Shown here in pieces: positions 10,662 through 22,853 of a DNA stretch of 64,000 nt; position 1 is the first letter of the stretch; every line of letters starts with the position of its first letter. Under the pieces are notes generated by a model, which was not told the DNA's origin, did not search any database, and saw nothing but the letters and a program-made list of their open reading frames with translations. The position numbers were made by a program, and so were the translations under genes. Source of the stretch: Bisporella sp. PMI_857 (Eukaryota; Ascomycota; Leotiomycetes; Helotiales; Helotiaceae); NCBI GenBank assembly GCA_021307315.1, contig JAJSPD010000001.1:1178001-1242000 (forward strand), written 5' to 3'.

Positions 10662-12606
10662 CTAATGATGGAACAGGCGGATGCTTTGCTCGATAAAAGT
10701 AATTCCAAGCTTCTCAGCGGTATCGAAAACGTACTGATCGTTTTGACTACCAGTTGGTGCAGCGATGTACTTGGCACCTGATCGGCCGGCTCGATAGACA
10801 TTATCGATAAATGGGAACTGCAGAGGTTAGTAGATAAAAATAATTTACGAAATCACCACTTACAAAGGCATCACTAGAGACTGCGACTTCGGTAAGCTTG
10901 CTCAGCCACTCCTTTCTCTCTTGCTCGGTGAAAGCTGCCGGGACCTCATCGAAGAAGGACTCGTAATCTGCCCGCTCCGGACCATCCTTAGGCAGCTCTC
11001 CACTGACCAACAGGTCAATAGCATTGCTCTTGTCTGGACGCTTGGTTCCCTTTTTCCACTTAATGTTCAACACTCTCGGGTTGAACCGTAACCACCAGTT
11101 ATTGGCTTTGTCACCGGCCAATCTGGTGCAGTGGATTCGTGATTGTTGCCCTGCACCGAGACCGATAATCTGGCCATTTAGAGCATAACATACGGAGTTG
11201 CTCTGTGTATATTTAAGGGCAATTGTGGCCACTGTCAAATCTCTCAGGGCAGACTCCGATAATGGAGCGGAATTCTTAGGTGTTATGATAGATGTGAAAG
11301 ATTTAGGTGAGATCTGGACGTCATTTCGCCCTTGAGTCAAATTGATGCCATAAACAGTTCTCGTTTCTTGAAAAGGAGGTTGGTAGTTGGGATCCATCTG
11401 CAGAACGAGGTATTTGCCGCCCTTCTTCTTTTTCAGAATCTCAAGGGCAGCATCCTCATAACCGGCTGCAATAACACCATCAGATACTTCTCGAGAAATG
11501 ATCTTTGCTGTAGGCACATCGACAACGTCACTTAGAGCAATCATGTCACCGAAACTGCTCATACGGTCTGCACCTCGGGCACGAGCATATGCTTGGGCAA
11601 GAGGCGAGTTCTCTATGCCTTCGATATCATCCACCATATAAACCTTTCTCTCATCTGCATTGAGAGGAACACCAATTGCCGCACCAGCAGGTGAAACGTG
11701 CTTGAAGCTTGCTGCTGCCGGGTGTCCTAGAGCTGCCTTTAATTCCTTTACAAGTGGCCATGCATTCAATGCATCCAGAAGATTGATGTACCCTGGTGAG
11801 CCTCCAAGAACTTTAAACGGAAGCTTAGCACCCTTCACATAGGCAGAAGCCGGCTTCTGGTGCGGATTGGCACCGTAGCGAAGGGCCAATTGCTGGACGC
11901 CTTCTCCAGCATATTGCTTTCGGAAGAAATCAGCAATTGCAGTCTCATAATCAGCCGTATGCTCGAATGCCTTCAACGCATATGCGTTCCTGCTACGCTC
12001 AGTGACATCTCCTTTCTCAAGTTCCAGCAGGAACTCTGGATAATCTGCGGGGTCACTCAGAATCGTCACTCTTGTATGGTTCTTAGCTGCGGCTCGAAGT
12101 AAGGTGACTCCTCCAATATCAATTTCCTCCACGGCTTCTGGGATAGTGACATTTATCTTGGCAACTGTATCCTTAAAAGGGTAAAGGTTGCAAATAACAT
12201 AGTCTACTTTGTTGATGTTTTGTTCGGCGAGATCTTTCTCATCAGAAGCCAGGTTGCGTGCAAGAATTCCAGCATGGACCTATAATTCCATTAGTTCAAC
12301 GCACCCGGAGATATGTAGGATTAGGCATTACGGCAGGGTGGAGGGTTTTGACTCTTCCGGCCAGCATTTCAGGAGCATGTGTAATTGCAGACACATCTTC
12401 CACAGCAAAGCCAGACTCACGAATCATCTTTGCTGTGCCTCCTGAAGCTAGAATCCTTACTCCCTGCTTGATCAAGCCCTTGGCAAGATCAAGCAGCCCA
12501 GTCTTGTCATAGACAGAGATGATTGCTGCTGAAAGTTAGCTGAGGCACATTCCGGCGTGTCTATAGATCGACGGCGAGATCCGGGCATACCGGTTTTTGT
12601 CGACAT
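10662..12606 (-). CDS. ADE17: Bifunctional AICAR transformylase / IMP cyclohydrolase
   Basis: It catalyses the last two steps of de novo purine synthesis, AICAR to FAICAR with 10-formyl-tetrahydrofolate and then closure to IMP, in the cytosol. Four exons (12591-12606, 12332-12528, 10864-12279, 10662-10817) give 594 residues, the usual family length. The first exon encodes only MSTKT plus one base. The N-terminal cyclohydrolase domain (about 1-195) shows [25 protein letters not shown] and [10 protein letters not shown]. The transformylase domain follows with [12 protein letters not shown], the catalytic Lys-His pair in [14 protein letters not shown] and a C-terminal [20 protein letters not shown]. 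All introns have GT-AG ends of 46-62 bp. No lesion is seen. Yeast has two paralogues (ADE16 and ADE17); filamentous fungi normally have one, so the symbol is used for the family. Confidence 0.96.
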
Positions 12607-14560
12607 TTTGATCTATTTATGAGAACGGCAGGTTAGAAAAATTAGACAAGTCAAGTAGGGAAACTATTTAGAGGGCTTTTACTCACAATTGATGATGTGA
12701 ATGTCAGTCAACTTTGCAATCGATTTAGTCAATCGCAACACACCTATCGCGGGGCAAGTTTTTCTCGGTGACGGCGATAGCGGGGTCATATCGATTCTAG
12801 CCGCATATGGCTAGCCTAAGAAGCCGTGAAGCGACATACAAAGTGGAAATATTTTCACGCTTCGTTTCTTTTTCTTTCAACAAATTCTTTCGAGAATTTC
12901 AACGCAAAAAACTACTTCCACAAAAAAGCGGTTGACGTGAGAAACCCGTCGCCTCGGTGATGTGAGGTTCCATGACCTCTCGACTCGTCAGATGGAAGGA
13001 GAAAGATCTGTCGACCCTGGGTGCAGTGCAAGCCTTTTCTTGATGGTTTGAAGTGCAAAGGTTGGCAGTACATTTACTGTAATGGCGTATATGCGATGTG
13101 ATGAATCTGGCATCTGGATGTCATGAGGACGAGAGGATGCAGGCATGATCCGGAGATGACCACGCCCATCGCCGGGAGCTTACCTATTATGACTACAAGC
13201 CACAGCCATGAATTGAAATCTGAAAAATCAAGGTGTAAACACGCTAGTCCAGTTATCTAACATGACATGGAACTATAATTTTAACTACGGAAGTCATTCA
13301 TGGTTGTTCGCGCTTGAGTGAACAGATCATCAGTGGTTTGATACAGTAGCGCTCATTGCAAAATTGCTTTTACTTACGCGACCTTTGTTCGTTAGCATCC
13401 TGGTGTACCGTTGGATCTAGAGCTCAGGCATTGGCAGAGTGCCGCGTTTCACGATACCAGAAACCTCCAAGATCGACAAAAACCGCGGGTCAATCACTTC
13501 TCCGAATGAAAGGCTTGCCTACGAAAAAGCTGAAGGTTGAAACAAAGATCATCTAAATTTTGTGGGAAGGCGATACCTTGATGTTTCTTGATTGATAGAC
13601 GTGATTCAAATGGAGAAGCTCAATGGCTTCCTATACACTGTGAGCAGCAGAACAACCTTCCGGTTTCTGACCATGCTTCGGAAGTGTCCTGGTATCTTTA
13701 TCCAAATGAGAACGCGACGACTATTTGATGCCAAGTATAAGCATGTGAAGCGGAAAGCGTGCTCGCATGCACACATGTAAATCTATAGAGATTGGTGGTT
13801 GGCTGAGCCTCTAAAACGCAGAAGTAATATCGCTAAAGAAACATTGGAGATCAAAGTATACATTTCGGTTGGCATACGAGCCAATCAGCAGATACCATAT
13901 ACATCAATGTTTCGACCAGGGTATCCCAGATCTCACAGATATCGGTCCCTTTTTCGGCACCCTCATCTCACCTCACATACAGCCATCGATCTCAAGCCAA
14001 CGCTGCCCTCTCTGAAATAGTTCATGAATGAGATCAAATCGTATGTAATGTTAGGAATCGTGATAAAAGATATGTCTTATTGGAATAGGCCAGTGCTCGA
14101 CATGATTTCTAGAGTGGTATACCATTAAAGGGACTATCCAACGGTATTTACGCTTCATGTAGATGTACCGTTTGATTGTGCAGGGTCAATGATAACGTAG
14201 TGACGCTAATATTCGTGGGGTCGATTGGTGTAGAGGCGGGTGTGGATGTGATATTCCCATAATCTGCAAGAAACCCAGCAGCCTCATCTCCGCCGTGGTG
14301 GGTCATTCAATATCACAAATGAGGGTGAAGTTGGCCAACAAGGCAATTCGATTGATCACTGTGCCATAGGGGATGAGGTCTGAGTGTACTTAAGAATGAT
14401 TCCCTTCGTCCAACCTCAACTTTTCTTCTCCATCCACGATCACCCACACTCTTTTGACCAAATAGTACATTCGCTTTCTCTCTCCCAAACCACCCTCTTT
14501 TCAACACCTTCAACCAAATCTTCCTCTTCAAACCAAACCAAACACATTCCAACCGTCAAA
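12607..14560. other. Long intergenic region (about 1.95 kb)
   Basis: It contains the ADE17 promoter on the left. On the right, at about 14400-14560, there is a pyrimidine-rich then CAA/CCA-rich 5' leader of the GPI protein gene. The ORFs between 13356 and 14020 lack domain or splice support. Confidence 0.5.
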
Positions 14561-14950
14561 ATGCAATTCAACTTCATCGCTGTTGTCTTGGCTCTTGCCA
14601 CCGCCGCCGCCGCTGAGAAGTGAGAAAGCCTAATTAGGAAGATGTGAAAAGGATGCTGATATCTCTCTCAAGGACCGTCACTGTTTACGCCTGCGGCGCA
14701 TCCCCAACCAGCTCCGTCGCCCCAACTGGAGGTTACGCTGCTTCCACTGGCTACCCCAGCTATGTCCCATCCCCATCTGGAACTGGCGCTCCTGTCGTAT
14801 GCCTTCCCAATATTCCAAGCTAGACATACACTAACATAAAAATAGCCACCCCAGCCAACCTCCAGCCCAATATACACCGGAGCCGCCTCCCTCAAGGGAG
14901 CTTCAGCTGGTGCCGTCGTCTTCGCTGCTGGTGTCGCCATGCTTTTCTAA
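14561..14950 (+). CDS. Small secreted GPI-anchored cell-wall type protein
   Basis: Three exons (14561-14619, 14673-14796, 14846-14950) encode 95 residues. A signal peptide (MQFNFIAVVLALATAAAA) leads into a short mature segment with one Cys (YACGAS) and Ser/Thr/Pro/Gly/Tyr-rich sequence suited to O-glycosylation. The C-terminus has a small-residue cleavage region (KGASAGA) and a hydrophobic tail (VVFAAGVAMLF), the classic GPI-attachment signal. The CT-rich 5' leader and strong bias to C-ending codons suggest high expression. The function is probably structural or at the surface, inferred from architecture only. It has no close enzymatic motif. Both introns are about 50 bp with GT-AG ends. Confidence 0.85.
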
Positions 14951-16068
14951 GCATCTCAACCTAGTATCGATCCACGACGTCATGACATAAGGATGGCGTT
15001 CACATAATCTTTAATTCAGCACGCAAACTTTCGATCCTTTTCTGATATACCCTTACGGTCTGTACATGCGAGCTAGTGGGCAGACGGAAGGAGATTGAGA
15101 AGGGATGTGGTGTTGAGATGCATGATGAGCTTTGGCATCAGCATTCTCTTGTACATATGAGACTCATAGCAGGCAATTAGAGAGATCGCCAAATGAAAAC
15201 TTAATACTTCAACACAATCTACGCCTGAATATGTAGACTCAAGACGGTGAAAACCCACTATTGAAAGGATGATAAACAAATGCTCCAATACTTTGAAGAA
15301 CTTGATGTCCCCTGGTGAAAAGACAGGGGGAACCAGGGAGTACTCGGGTCTTTGCCAGGAAGAACTCCCATCTCCAGACCTTACAATACTGCAGATGCAA
15401 TATAATAGCCTCTATTTACAAACGATAGTAAACGGGCCACAAGATGCGCAACAGGAAAGATTGCACCCGTTCCCACTATAAACTCAGAGTATCCAGCTTG
15501 GACATGGCCGTATGACCCCAGGTTGTAACAGGCCATAATAACAAGACTGGCCTCATAAAACTCAGAAGCATATTGCAATAGGTTTGTCTCCACGAAAAGG
15601 ATCATGAGACTCCTAGGTGCTCATAGCAAGGTATCACATGATAAGACCTGACAGATGAATTGCTACGGCTATATTTTTCTTTCGCGGTGGTATATTAACT
15701 CAAGACCGATGAGTCTGAGAATGGGAGTCAACTCGTCATAATAAGGTGATAATATATCGAGATACAAAAGCCAAATAAGAATCTGTGGAAATTCACAGAA
15801 CGGATACATCCATGTCACCGGGACATAATTTTTTGAAGGATGCCATACATCCATAGGAAAGGTCGTTCTGCTAGTGAAAGTATCTGAATTATAATAAGGG
15901 GTTCAAATAAATTTGAAGGATGTTGTTACTTTAGGCACGTCAACGTCGTCAACTGGTTGCCTCAAGCTCCTTGGCTTGGCAAAAATTTCTGGTTCTTGGG
16001 CGAATAAGTCGCCCAACTACGGTCAGCCACATCTTTACTGCATTCCCATTGCACGTCGAAAGCCCATC
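14951..16068. other. Intergenic region
   Basis: About 1.1 kb with no supported gene; it holds the 3' UTR of the GPI protein gene and the promoter of the thioredoxin-PITH gene. Confidence 0.45.
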
Positions 16069-17201
16069 ATGTCAAAGACAGTGAAGGTCACCTCGCAGGC
16101 AGAGTTCGCCAACCTTCTCAAAACCTCCAGAATAGTAGTCACGGACTGTACGTTTTGCCCCTCCATCCCCCCACCTGTACCCTTCCTAATCTCGAGCAGT
16201 CCACGCAGATTGGTGCGGGCCATGCAGAAATATTGCGCCGCTGTATGAACAACTATCTGCAGGTTTGTCGAAGAAGAATGAGATCACATTTACAAAGGTC
16301 AATACAGATGAGCAACAGGAGATCTCGGCGCAGTATGATGTGACATCGTATGTAAATACCTATACGAGCCTTGGGACAGCTGCTAATAAGGTTGTAGGCT
16401 CCCAACTTTTATTATATTTAAGCAAGGCAAGATAGTGGAGAAGGTGATCGGCGCAGACCAAAAGAAGCTACAAGACGTTGTGAAGAAATTGGCTGCTGAA
16501 GCAGGAGGATCCAGCGCTGATGGATTTGGCGGACCAAGTGGCGGGAGCAGTTCCTGGCGCAATGGTGATCTACCAAGGGGCTACAGTGATGTTTCCGATC
16601 AGGTCGACGTCAAAGGCCTTGAGCTATTGAATGCGGACAGCGAGTTTGGGGGGGTCAGGGTTCTGTTTGACACCAGCAAGCCATCAGGACTACAAACTGG
16701 AAAGGTAGCAGAGAAGCCCGAGAAGGACTGGGTTGAGAGTGATACGGATGACCAGCTTCTGCTCTTCATGCCTTTCCAATCAAGTCTCAAGGTTCACACT
16801 TTACAAGTACGTTCTGAAGGTCCCAGATGTGCTTGAAAAGTTTGCTGATAAGATCGCAGATTACTTCCCTGCCACCTGCCTCCGATGATGACGAAGCGCC
16901 TCTACGACCAAAAACGATTAATCTATATACGAACCGACCTCATAACCTAGGGTTCGACGAAGCAGAAGACATTCCCCCAACACAATCAATCACAATATCC
17001 GAGAAGGACTGGGACTCCACTGGCACAGCAACGCTACCGCTGCGCTTCGTTAAGTTCCAGAATGTTACAAGTTTAGTCCTATTTGTTGTGGATGGGGATG
17101 GAGACGGCGAGAGAGTCCGCCTCGATAGACTAAGACTCATTGGCGAAACAGGTGAGAAGAGAGATCAAGGGAAGCTGGAAAAGATCGAGCATGATCATTA
17201 A
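16069..17201 (+). CDS. txl1: Thioredoxin-like protein with C-terminal PITH domain (TXNL1/Txl1 family)
   Basis: Four exons (16069-16147, 16200-16347, 16398-16806, 16860-17201) encode 325 residues. The thioredoxin fold occupies about residues 1-110. The active site WCGPC is intact at residues 31-35 once intron 1 is removed, and a cis-Pro is seen in LPTFIIFKQG. A Gly/Ser-rich linker (about 128-145) leads to a PITH domain: DVKGLELLNAD, DDQLLLFMPFQSSLKVHTLQ and TLPLRFVKFQNVTSLVLFV. In animals and fission yeast this family is a redox protein that binds the 26S proteasome lid through PITH. A proteasome link is therefore known for the family, not shown here. It is slightly longer than the human protein (289 aa) because of the linker and an extended tail. 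Confidence 0.93.
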
Positions 17202-20200
17202 GCGCATGTTTTGATTTGCCTAAAGTTTCATACAAAGATTCATGAAGAACCATACAGGACGGCGTTAATTTCCTTGGGACAAATGCATTGAGCTGGCACG
17301 TATCTGAAGCTTCCACGTCTAACTGAGTAGCGTTTGTGCAGTTCTCTGAAATTGTGGTTTCCTACTATAAGGTTCCCAATATTGTGAATTCTGCCCTTGT
17401 CCATCCCTTCTATTTATTTTGCGCATATTCCTCTCTTGGGGTCAGCGTTATAATTGACACGGTCCTATTCTTCTTGCCTAAAATCACACCGCAGGAATGA
17501 AATGTCCAACCCCTATCAGGCCCCGCACCCAGCAAGAACCCACGAGCCCATGACAGACAAATCGAGAGTTCGCGAACGCGATGCGGAGCCGGCGATGGAG
17601 GAGTAGGTCGCAATTGGTTTGCTCTGTTTCTCCCTTGACACTCATACTAAGTTTTGACTGCATCATTGAATAGAACAAGAGTTCTATGACGTTAGAGTAA
17701 CACAGGAAATTGTTAGAGAGAAGCCGCACATTTTCTTCAAAGGTTTCGGGAGGATGATCCAGCTTATATATGCTCTGAAAATTTTGGGCGGGAAGGCTAG
17801 GCCTGATTGGGGCTGGCGTTTCCTGAGAAACCCCGTTTTTTGTTTTCAGTGTGTTGAAGGTTCTACCTCGCTTACTGTAGTGAGTGATAGGGGGAGACAG
17901 AGTGCTAACGCAAAGCTCATTTCACTTCAATCTTGCTACTTTAGACGCTGATATTCTGACTCTTAATATGGTATATAAACAGCAATGTTTCGGGGTAAAA
18001 TTATGGCATGGTCGGATAGAGTAAGATCAACTGTCAGAAGCCGGACCTTTAAATGGTATTTGATCAAGCTTAAGATCTTCAGTTTTAACCAATTATTATT
18101 ATTGTGCGAATGTTGCTATTGGGAGCCTTAAGCACGGTGTCATTGTTCATAAAGCTTGCATAAATACTCCAAGATTCGTTCTCAATCATAAACATAACTA
18201 TTGCTTCGGTTTCTACACGAGGTGTTAGATGGTCACTTTAACCTGTAGAATCTGAAATGCTCCTGTAGAATATACTGAGCTCATGCTACATGCCAAATAC
18301 TATATATGTTGTATCTATATGCACTCATGCGATTGCTCGCCATGACTTTTTGGTAACAACGAAATTGATAACTTCCAAGTGTATTCAAATGAGTGGTCTA
18401 TAGGTAATCTGCGGCTTGAAGGCCGAGTTCCTTCTACTTATAAAAATGAACAGACTGCAGTAATCCAAGTCAATTCCTACTCGCCAAGTTGTCAAAACTC
18501 TCGATATCTCCGGAGTTTGTAACTAACAATCTCTACAGAAAACCATTTCGCCGCCGTTTGTTTAATGGTTGGAGACTTGTCGCTGAATCGCAATCCTCCA
18601 AATACCGTGTCTTGGGTTCAACGGCCACTCTATCGTGGCTTGCTTGTGCTTACTTTGCCCTCTATTAGGCGCTCAGAAATTGAAGGGGTTTTCGAAAGAA
18701 ATAGTGCTATAGTGTTGTTCGGATAGACTTTACTGGTAAGAAAAATAACCATTCCCAAGTAGACAGCTTGATTGGTAGATTATGGGAAGACTCCCTTTAG
18801 TCAAGATGCCGTGCCCAGAGCAAAAGCTCTATTCATACTTGGACTCATCAGGATGTTCTTGTTCCATTCATGTGGCACACGGAAACGTACAAGAACTCTC
18901 GATTTTACAATTTGATAAGGACTTGATTTTGCCTTCAAAGCACTCGACTCTGTCTCTAAAAAGAAAAGAATACAGATTTAGCAACTCTCGATTTCAGCCA
19001 CTTAGCTATATCGATGAAAGGAAACAGTGCAGACCCAATCAGTCAAAGCTTCAGTCCTATGATTATTTGCCAAGATATCCTAGCAGCAAGCAAAATCCGA
19101 ATGTTTGATGCAAAAATATATAGATTCAAATATCAAGACTTTCGATCAACTTACATTCCACCAACAGAACGTATCAGGGGAGTTCACAACCTAAAAAAAG
19201 GATGATGAATGATTGTGAGCTACTGATGAGGATTAAGCATTAAAGTGCATGGTACGTGCTTTTCATCTCAACGGTTGTTTGCAGGGATCACCCAGGATCT
19301 CGGTCTAAGACAATGATGGGACCTGTGAGGAAGCAAAAATTGTCCAGGCTTAGGCTTGGTGATTTCGGTTTGATGACCACGGAGCTGCTCATCTTCCTTA
19401 CTTACTGTACAAGTCGAAAATCCAGGACGGAGCAGAGACATCAACCACACACTGCACGTTGCAGATGTCCAGTTACACATTTTTCTTCCACCAAGTAAAA
19501 ACCTCGTCGATGACGAAATGACCGGAGCTTTTGCCAGATAACGGCACTCCAAAGATCGATTACAGTACCGTACTTAAATAAAGCTTCCAGGGAGCTTTGA
19601 TTAGCTTGGCTAGATGTGGCGCGCCGAGGAGGGAGTTTGCGACGGATATAAGTCCAGGGATAAAATGATATTATTATTATTCAGGGGCCTGGCATTATTC
19701 ATTTCATTTTATTTTGCTTCTTCGATTAGGGGAAGGGCCATCAGGTCTTCAACCCCTTTACTTATATCGTTAGGAGAAAGTAGCATTCAAGCAGGAGTGA
19801 TGGAATCACTTAACTGATCGCATGTCGACCGAACACCACTAGAATTTTCTGTAACTCATCTAGTAGGAACTCGAACACACCGTTAGAAACGCTGTGACAT
19901 CTAGCTGATCTGTACTGTCTCTCCTTTTTATAAATAACATCCCGATTGGTGTGATGGGGATGGTAAGCTGCTGAAAAGACAGCGGTGACCAGGGGCCAGT
20001 TTGTTCAGATGGACCCATGCTCATTCCACCAGCCAGTTCCTTCCTTCCTTCAGCATTGACATTGGTGTTCCACAAGTTGATTTTCACATCTGCTTCAAGT
20101 TGCTTTGTTTCTTCGGAAGCAGTTCATTCATCTTTTGTCTTGTGAAGAGAAGGAAGCAGGTAAAGAACGAAACAAGAGGCCCCCAAATCACGTTGGACGC

Positions 20201-20263
20201 GCTAGCCACACTCAGGGGTGTACCGCCAGACCCAAAACAAATATCTAATAATCGCGCCTCGAT
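17202..20263. other. Three-kilobase gene-poor region
   Basis: Only short ORFs without domains (the longest about 108 codons at 18782-19108). Composition is AT-rich and I see no clear transposon ends, tandem arrays or tRNA genes. The last few hundred bases hold the promoter of the CLIP-170-like gene. Confidence 0.45.
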
Positions 20264-22853
20264 ATGTCAAGCCAAAAACGAACACTTGCCCGGCCCAGAC
20301 AATCGCTAGCAAGTATAGGTACTGCGTCAAGTCCAAACCTGAACGCTGCATATAATACCTTACAATCATCCCTCAACAGCAGAGCTCACACCCTCCCCCG
20401 AAAATCATCCTTGCAGGCTCTTGCGTCTTCGTCGCATTCGCTCACTTCGCAGTCACTGTCAACAATCCCAGATGCAAGTGAGAACTACGCACTGAGCACA
20501 GTACTGGATGAAGACTTGCATACACCAGGGAGGATGGCGCCTTATACACCAGGTCGCGGAGGTGACGAGGGTGATATTTATGTTGGAGACCTGGTAGATG
20601 TGCCGGGAAGTATGCATGGAACCGTCAAATTTGTTGGAAACGTCCAAGGCAAGAAAGGTACATTCGCAGGCGTCGAGCTGAGCGAACAGTTTGCTACAAG
20701 GGGGAAAAATAACGGCGATGTTGATGGGTAAGTCATACAAACGAAATACTTTTTCATGTCACGGTTTTGACGCGTTTGCTAGCATATCCTACTTTCAAAC
20801 CTCGATACCGGGAGCTGGCATATTCCTGCCGATTAGCAGAGCAACAAGACGAGGCTCACCTTCTTCACATGAAGGATCCTTCCCTCTCACACCATCTACA
20901 CCATCTATGGGAGGCAGCTTCAGGGTCACTGGCCAGGGCTACACACCTCCGACCCCGTCTCTCCCAAAATTTAGCCAGTCAGTTGGGCCTGGTAGAGCAC
21001 CTAGTCCTCAATTTAAGAAGTCTCGGCCATCTCTGCCACGACCTGAGTCACCCTTGCGAAAGCCACAGATCGGTGCCCGGCCTTCAATTGGTACACCTTC
21101 AGTCAAACCTCCCGCACGATACGCGAGTCCGGCGCCTAATAAGTTTGGACAAAGTGTCAGAGGGACGCAAGACTCCCGCGATCCCAGCAAAAAGCCAGGA
21201 TTCGTTGCCAGAAATGGTGCAAAAACCCCTGTTGGTGGTGGTCCTCGGAGCGCATCCGCCTTAGGAAATGCCCCTATGAATTATAGTGATGAAGACACCA
21301 CTCCTGTTGGAACCGCTAGAACTACAAACAATAAAGAAAGTTTCGGTTCGGTCTCATCCTTCAACGCAAAAATGAGGCCTGCATCAAGGGCAAATAATGA
21401 TGATGAGGTTGATCGGTTACGAGCACAGCTAGAACAACGCGATAGGCAGCTCAAAGAGCAGGCGTCAAGTCTAGCAGAAATGGAGAGCAGTCTTAATGAG
21501 GTGCAATCACTGATGAATGGCTCAGATGGTGGTAAGCGGGACAGAGGTAATAGCATGGAGGATAAAGATGCATCACAATTGCGTGCTCTGTTGCGTGAGA
21601 AGAACGAAAAAATTGCGTCCTTGACAGCTGAATTCGATGCACATAGAGCAGATTTTAGAAGCACCATTGATACTTTAGAACTAGCGAGTACAGAGACCGA
21701 ACGCGTGTATGAGCGGCGGGTTGAAGACTTACTCGGGGAAGTGAGGGAACTACAAGATCGAAGTGAGGATGTTGACAGTGTTGCTCGGCAGCTCAAGCAA
21801 CTAGAGGAGCTCGTTCAAGAATTGGAGGAAGGTCTTGAAGATGCTAGGCGAGGAGAAGCTGAAGCACGTGGAGAAGTAGAATTTCTTCGAGGAGAAGTTG
21901 AGCGTACCCGATCAGAATTGCGACGGGAGCGAGAAAAGGCCGCTGCGTCATTGAACGGCGATAGTGCGAACAACGATACGTTGGCGAAGGAGGTGGCCCA
22001 TAAAGAAGACGAGATCCGGGGCTTAAAGGCGATCATTCATTCTCTGAGCAGGGATGCTGTGCCTGACGTTACACATTCAAACCCAGAACTCCAGAAAACG
22101 CCTACGCAGAGAGGCAGCATACATCGTAAAGATTCTACCAACGACACCGGATCCGTTGAAGAGAAGCTTGCTCGAGAGAAACTTGAGCGCGAAGTAAAGG
22201 ACCTTCGAGCTTTAGTTGATTCAAAAAACAATCGAGAAGAAGAGCTTGAGCGCGAAGTGGAACGACTGAGACGAGGAAGTGTCGTAAATCCACCAAGTCA
22301 GCGTGCTAGTGCCATGACCATCGGAAGTACTGGAACTGTTACTCAAGATCACTCATCCGTCCGAGACTCAAAAGGAACAGTTGTCAGTTGGCGTGATCGG
22401 GAACTACCTCGCTCACCTGAAAATCATCGACGGGGTAATACTCTGGACACGATGCCGGAAAGTGACGCATACTCTTCTGCAAACGAGAGCTTCTGTGAGC
22501 TATGCGAGACATCAGGTCATGATATCCTCACGTGTACGAATATGTTTACACCGGGCGGAAGTAACATCAACGGGAGTGGCAACATCACCGGCCTATCTCA
22601 ACGGACTGGCAAGGATGTAGTCGAGAAAGGTCTTGGTTTGTCACCTAATCCTCATGATGAATTCAAGCCAGCTCCTCTGTCACCTGCCAAGAAATCACCA
22701 CAGGCGACACCTGTATCTGTCATTCCCAACCCTATGGAGTCTGGTCCAGTAGCAGGAAAAGAGAGCGGAGTTATCAATATGGACAAATGGTGCGGGGTGT
22801 GTGAGCGAGAAGGACACGACAGCATTGACTGCCCTTTTGAAGATGCATTTTAG
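20264..22853 (+). CDS. CLIP-170 type microtubule plus-end protein (CAP-Gly, coiled coil, zinc knuckles)
   Basis: Two exons (20264-20727, 20783-22853) encode 844 residues. A Ser-rich N-terminus precedes a CAP-Gly domain at about 103-185 (VGDLVDVPGSMHGTVKFVG, then GKNNGDVDG as the tubulin/EB1-tail binding loop, interrupted by the intron). A Ser/Pro/Arg-rich basic stretch follows (about 190-360), then a long coiled coil (about 370-620 and 650-690) for dimerisation. Near the C-terminus are two CCHC zinc knuckles: FCELCETSGHDILTC (about 724) and WCGVCEREGHDSIDC (about 824). This order is that of CLIP-170, S. pombe Tip1 and the Aspergillus homologue. The family controls microtubule growth at plus ends and polarised tip growth. 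The binding-loop residue after GKNN is Gly as usual, so it should be functional. Confidence 0.93.

Noticed and set aside
18782..19108. Plus-strand ORF of 108 codons in the empty region
   Set aside because: No domain, no splice support and mixed codon use; length is within chance for AT-rich sequence.
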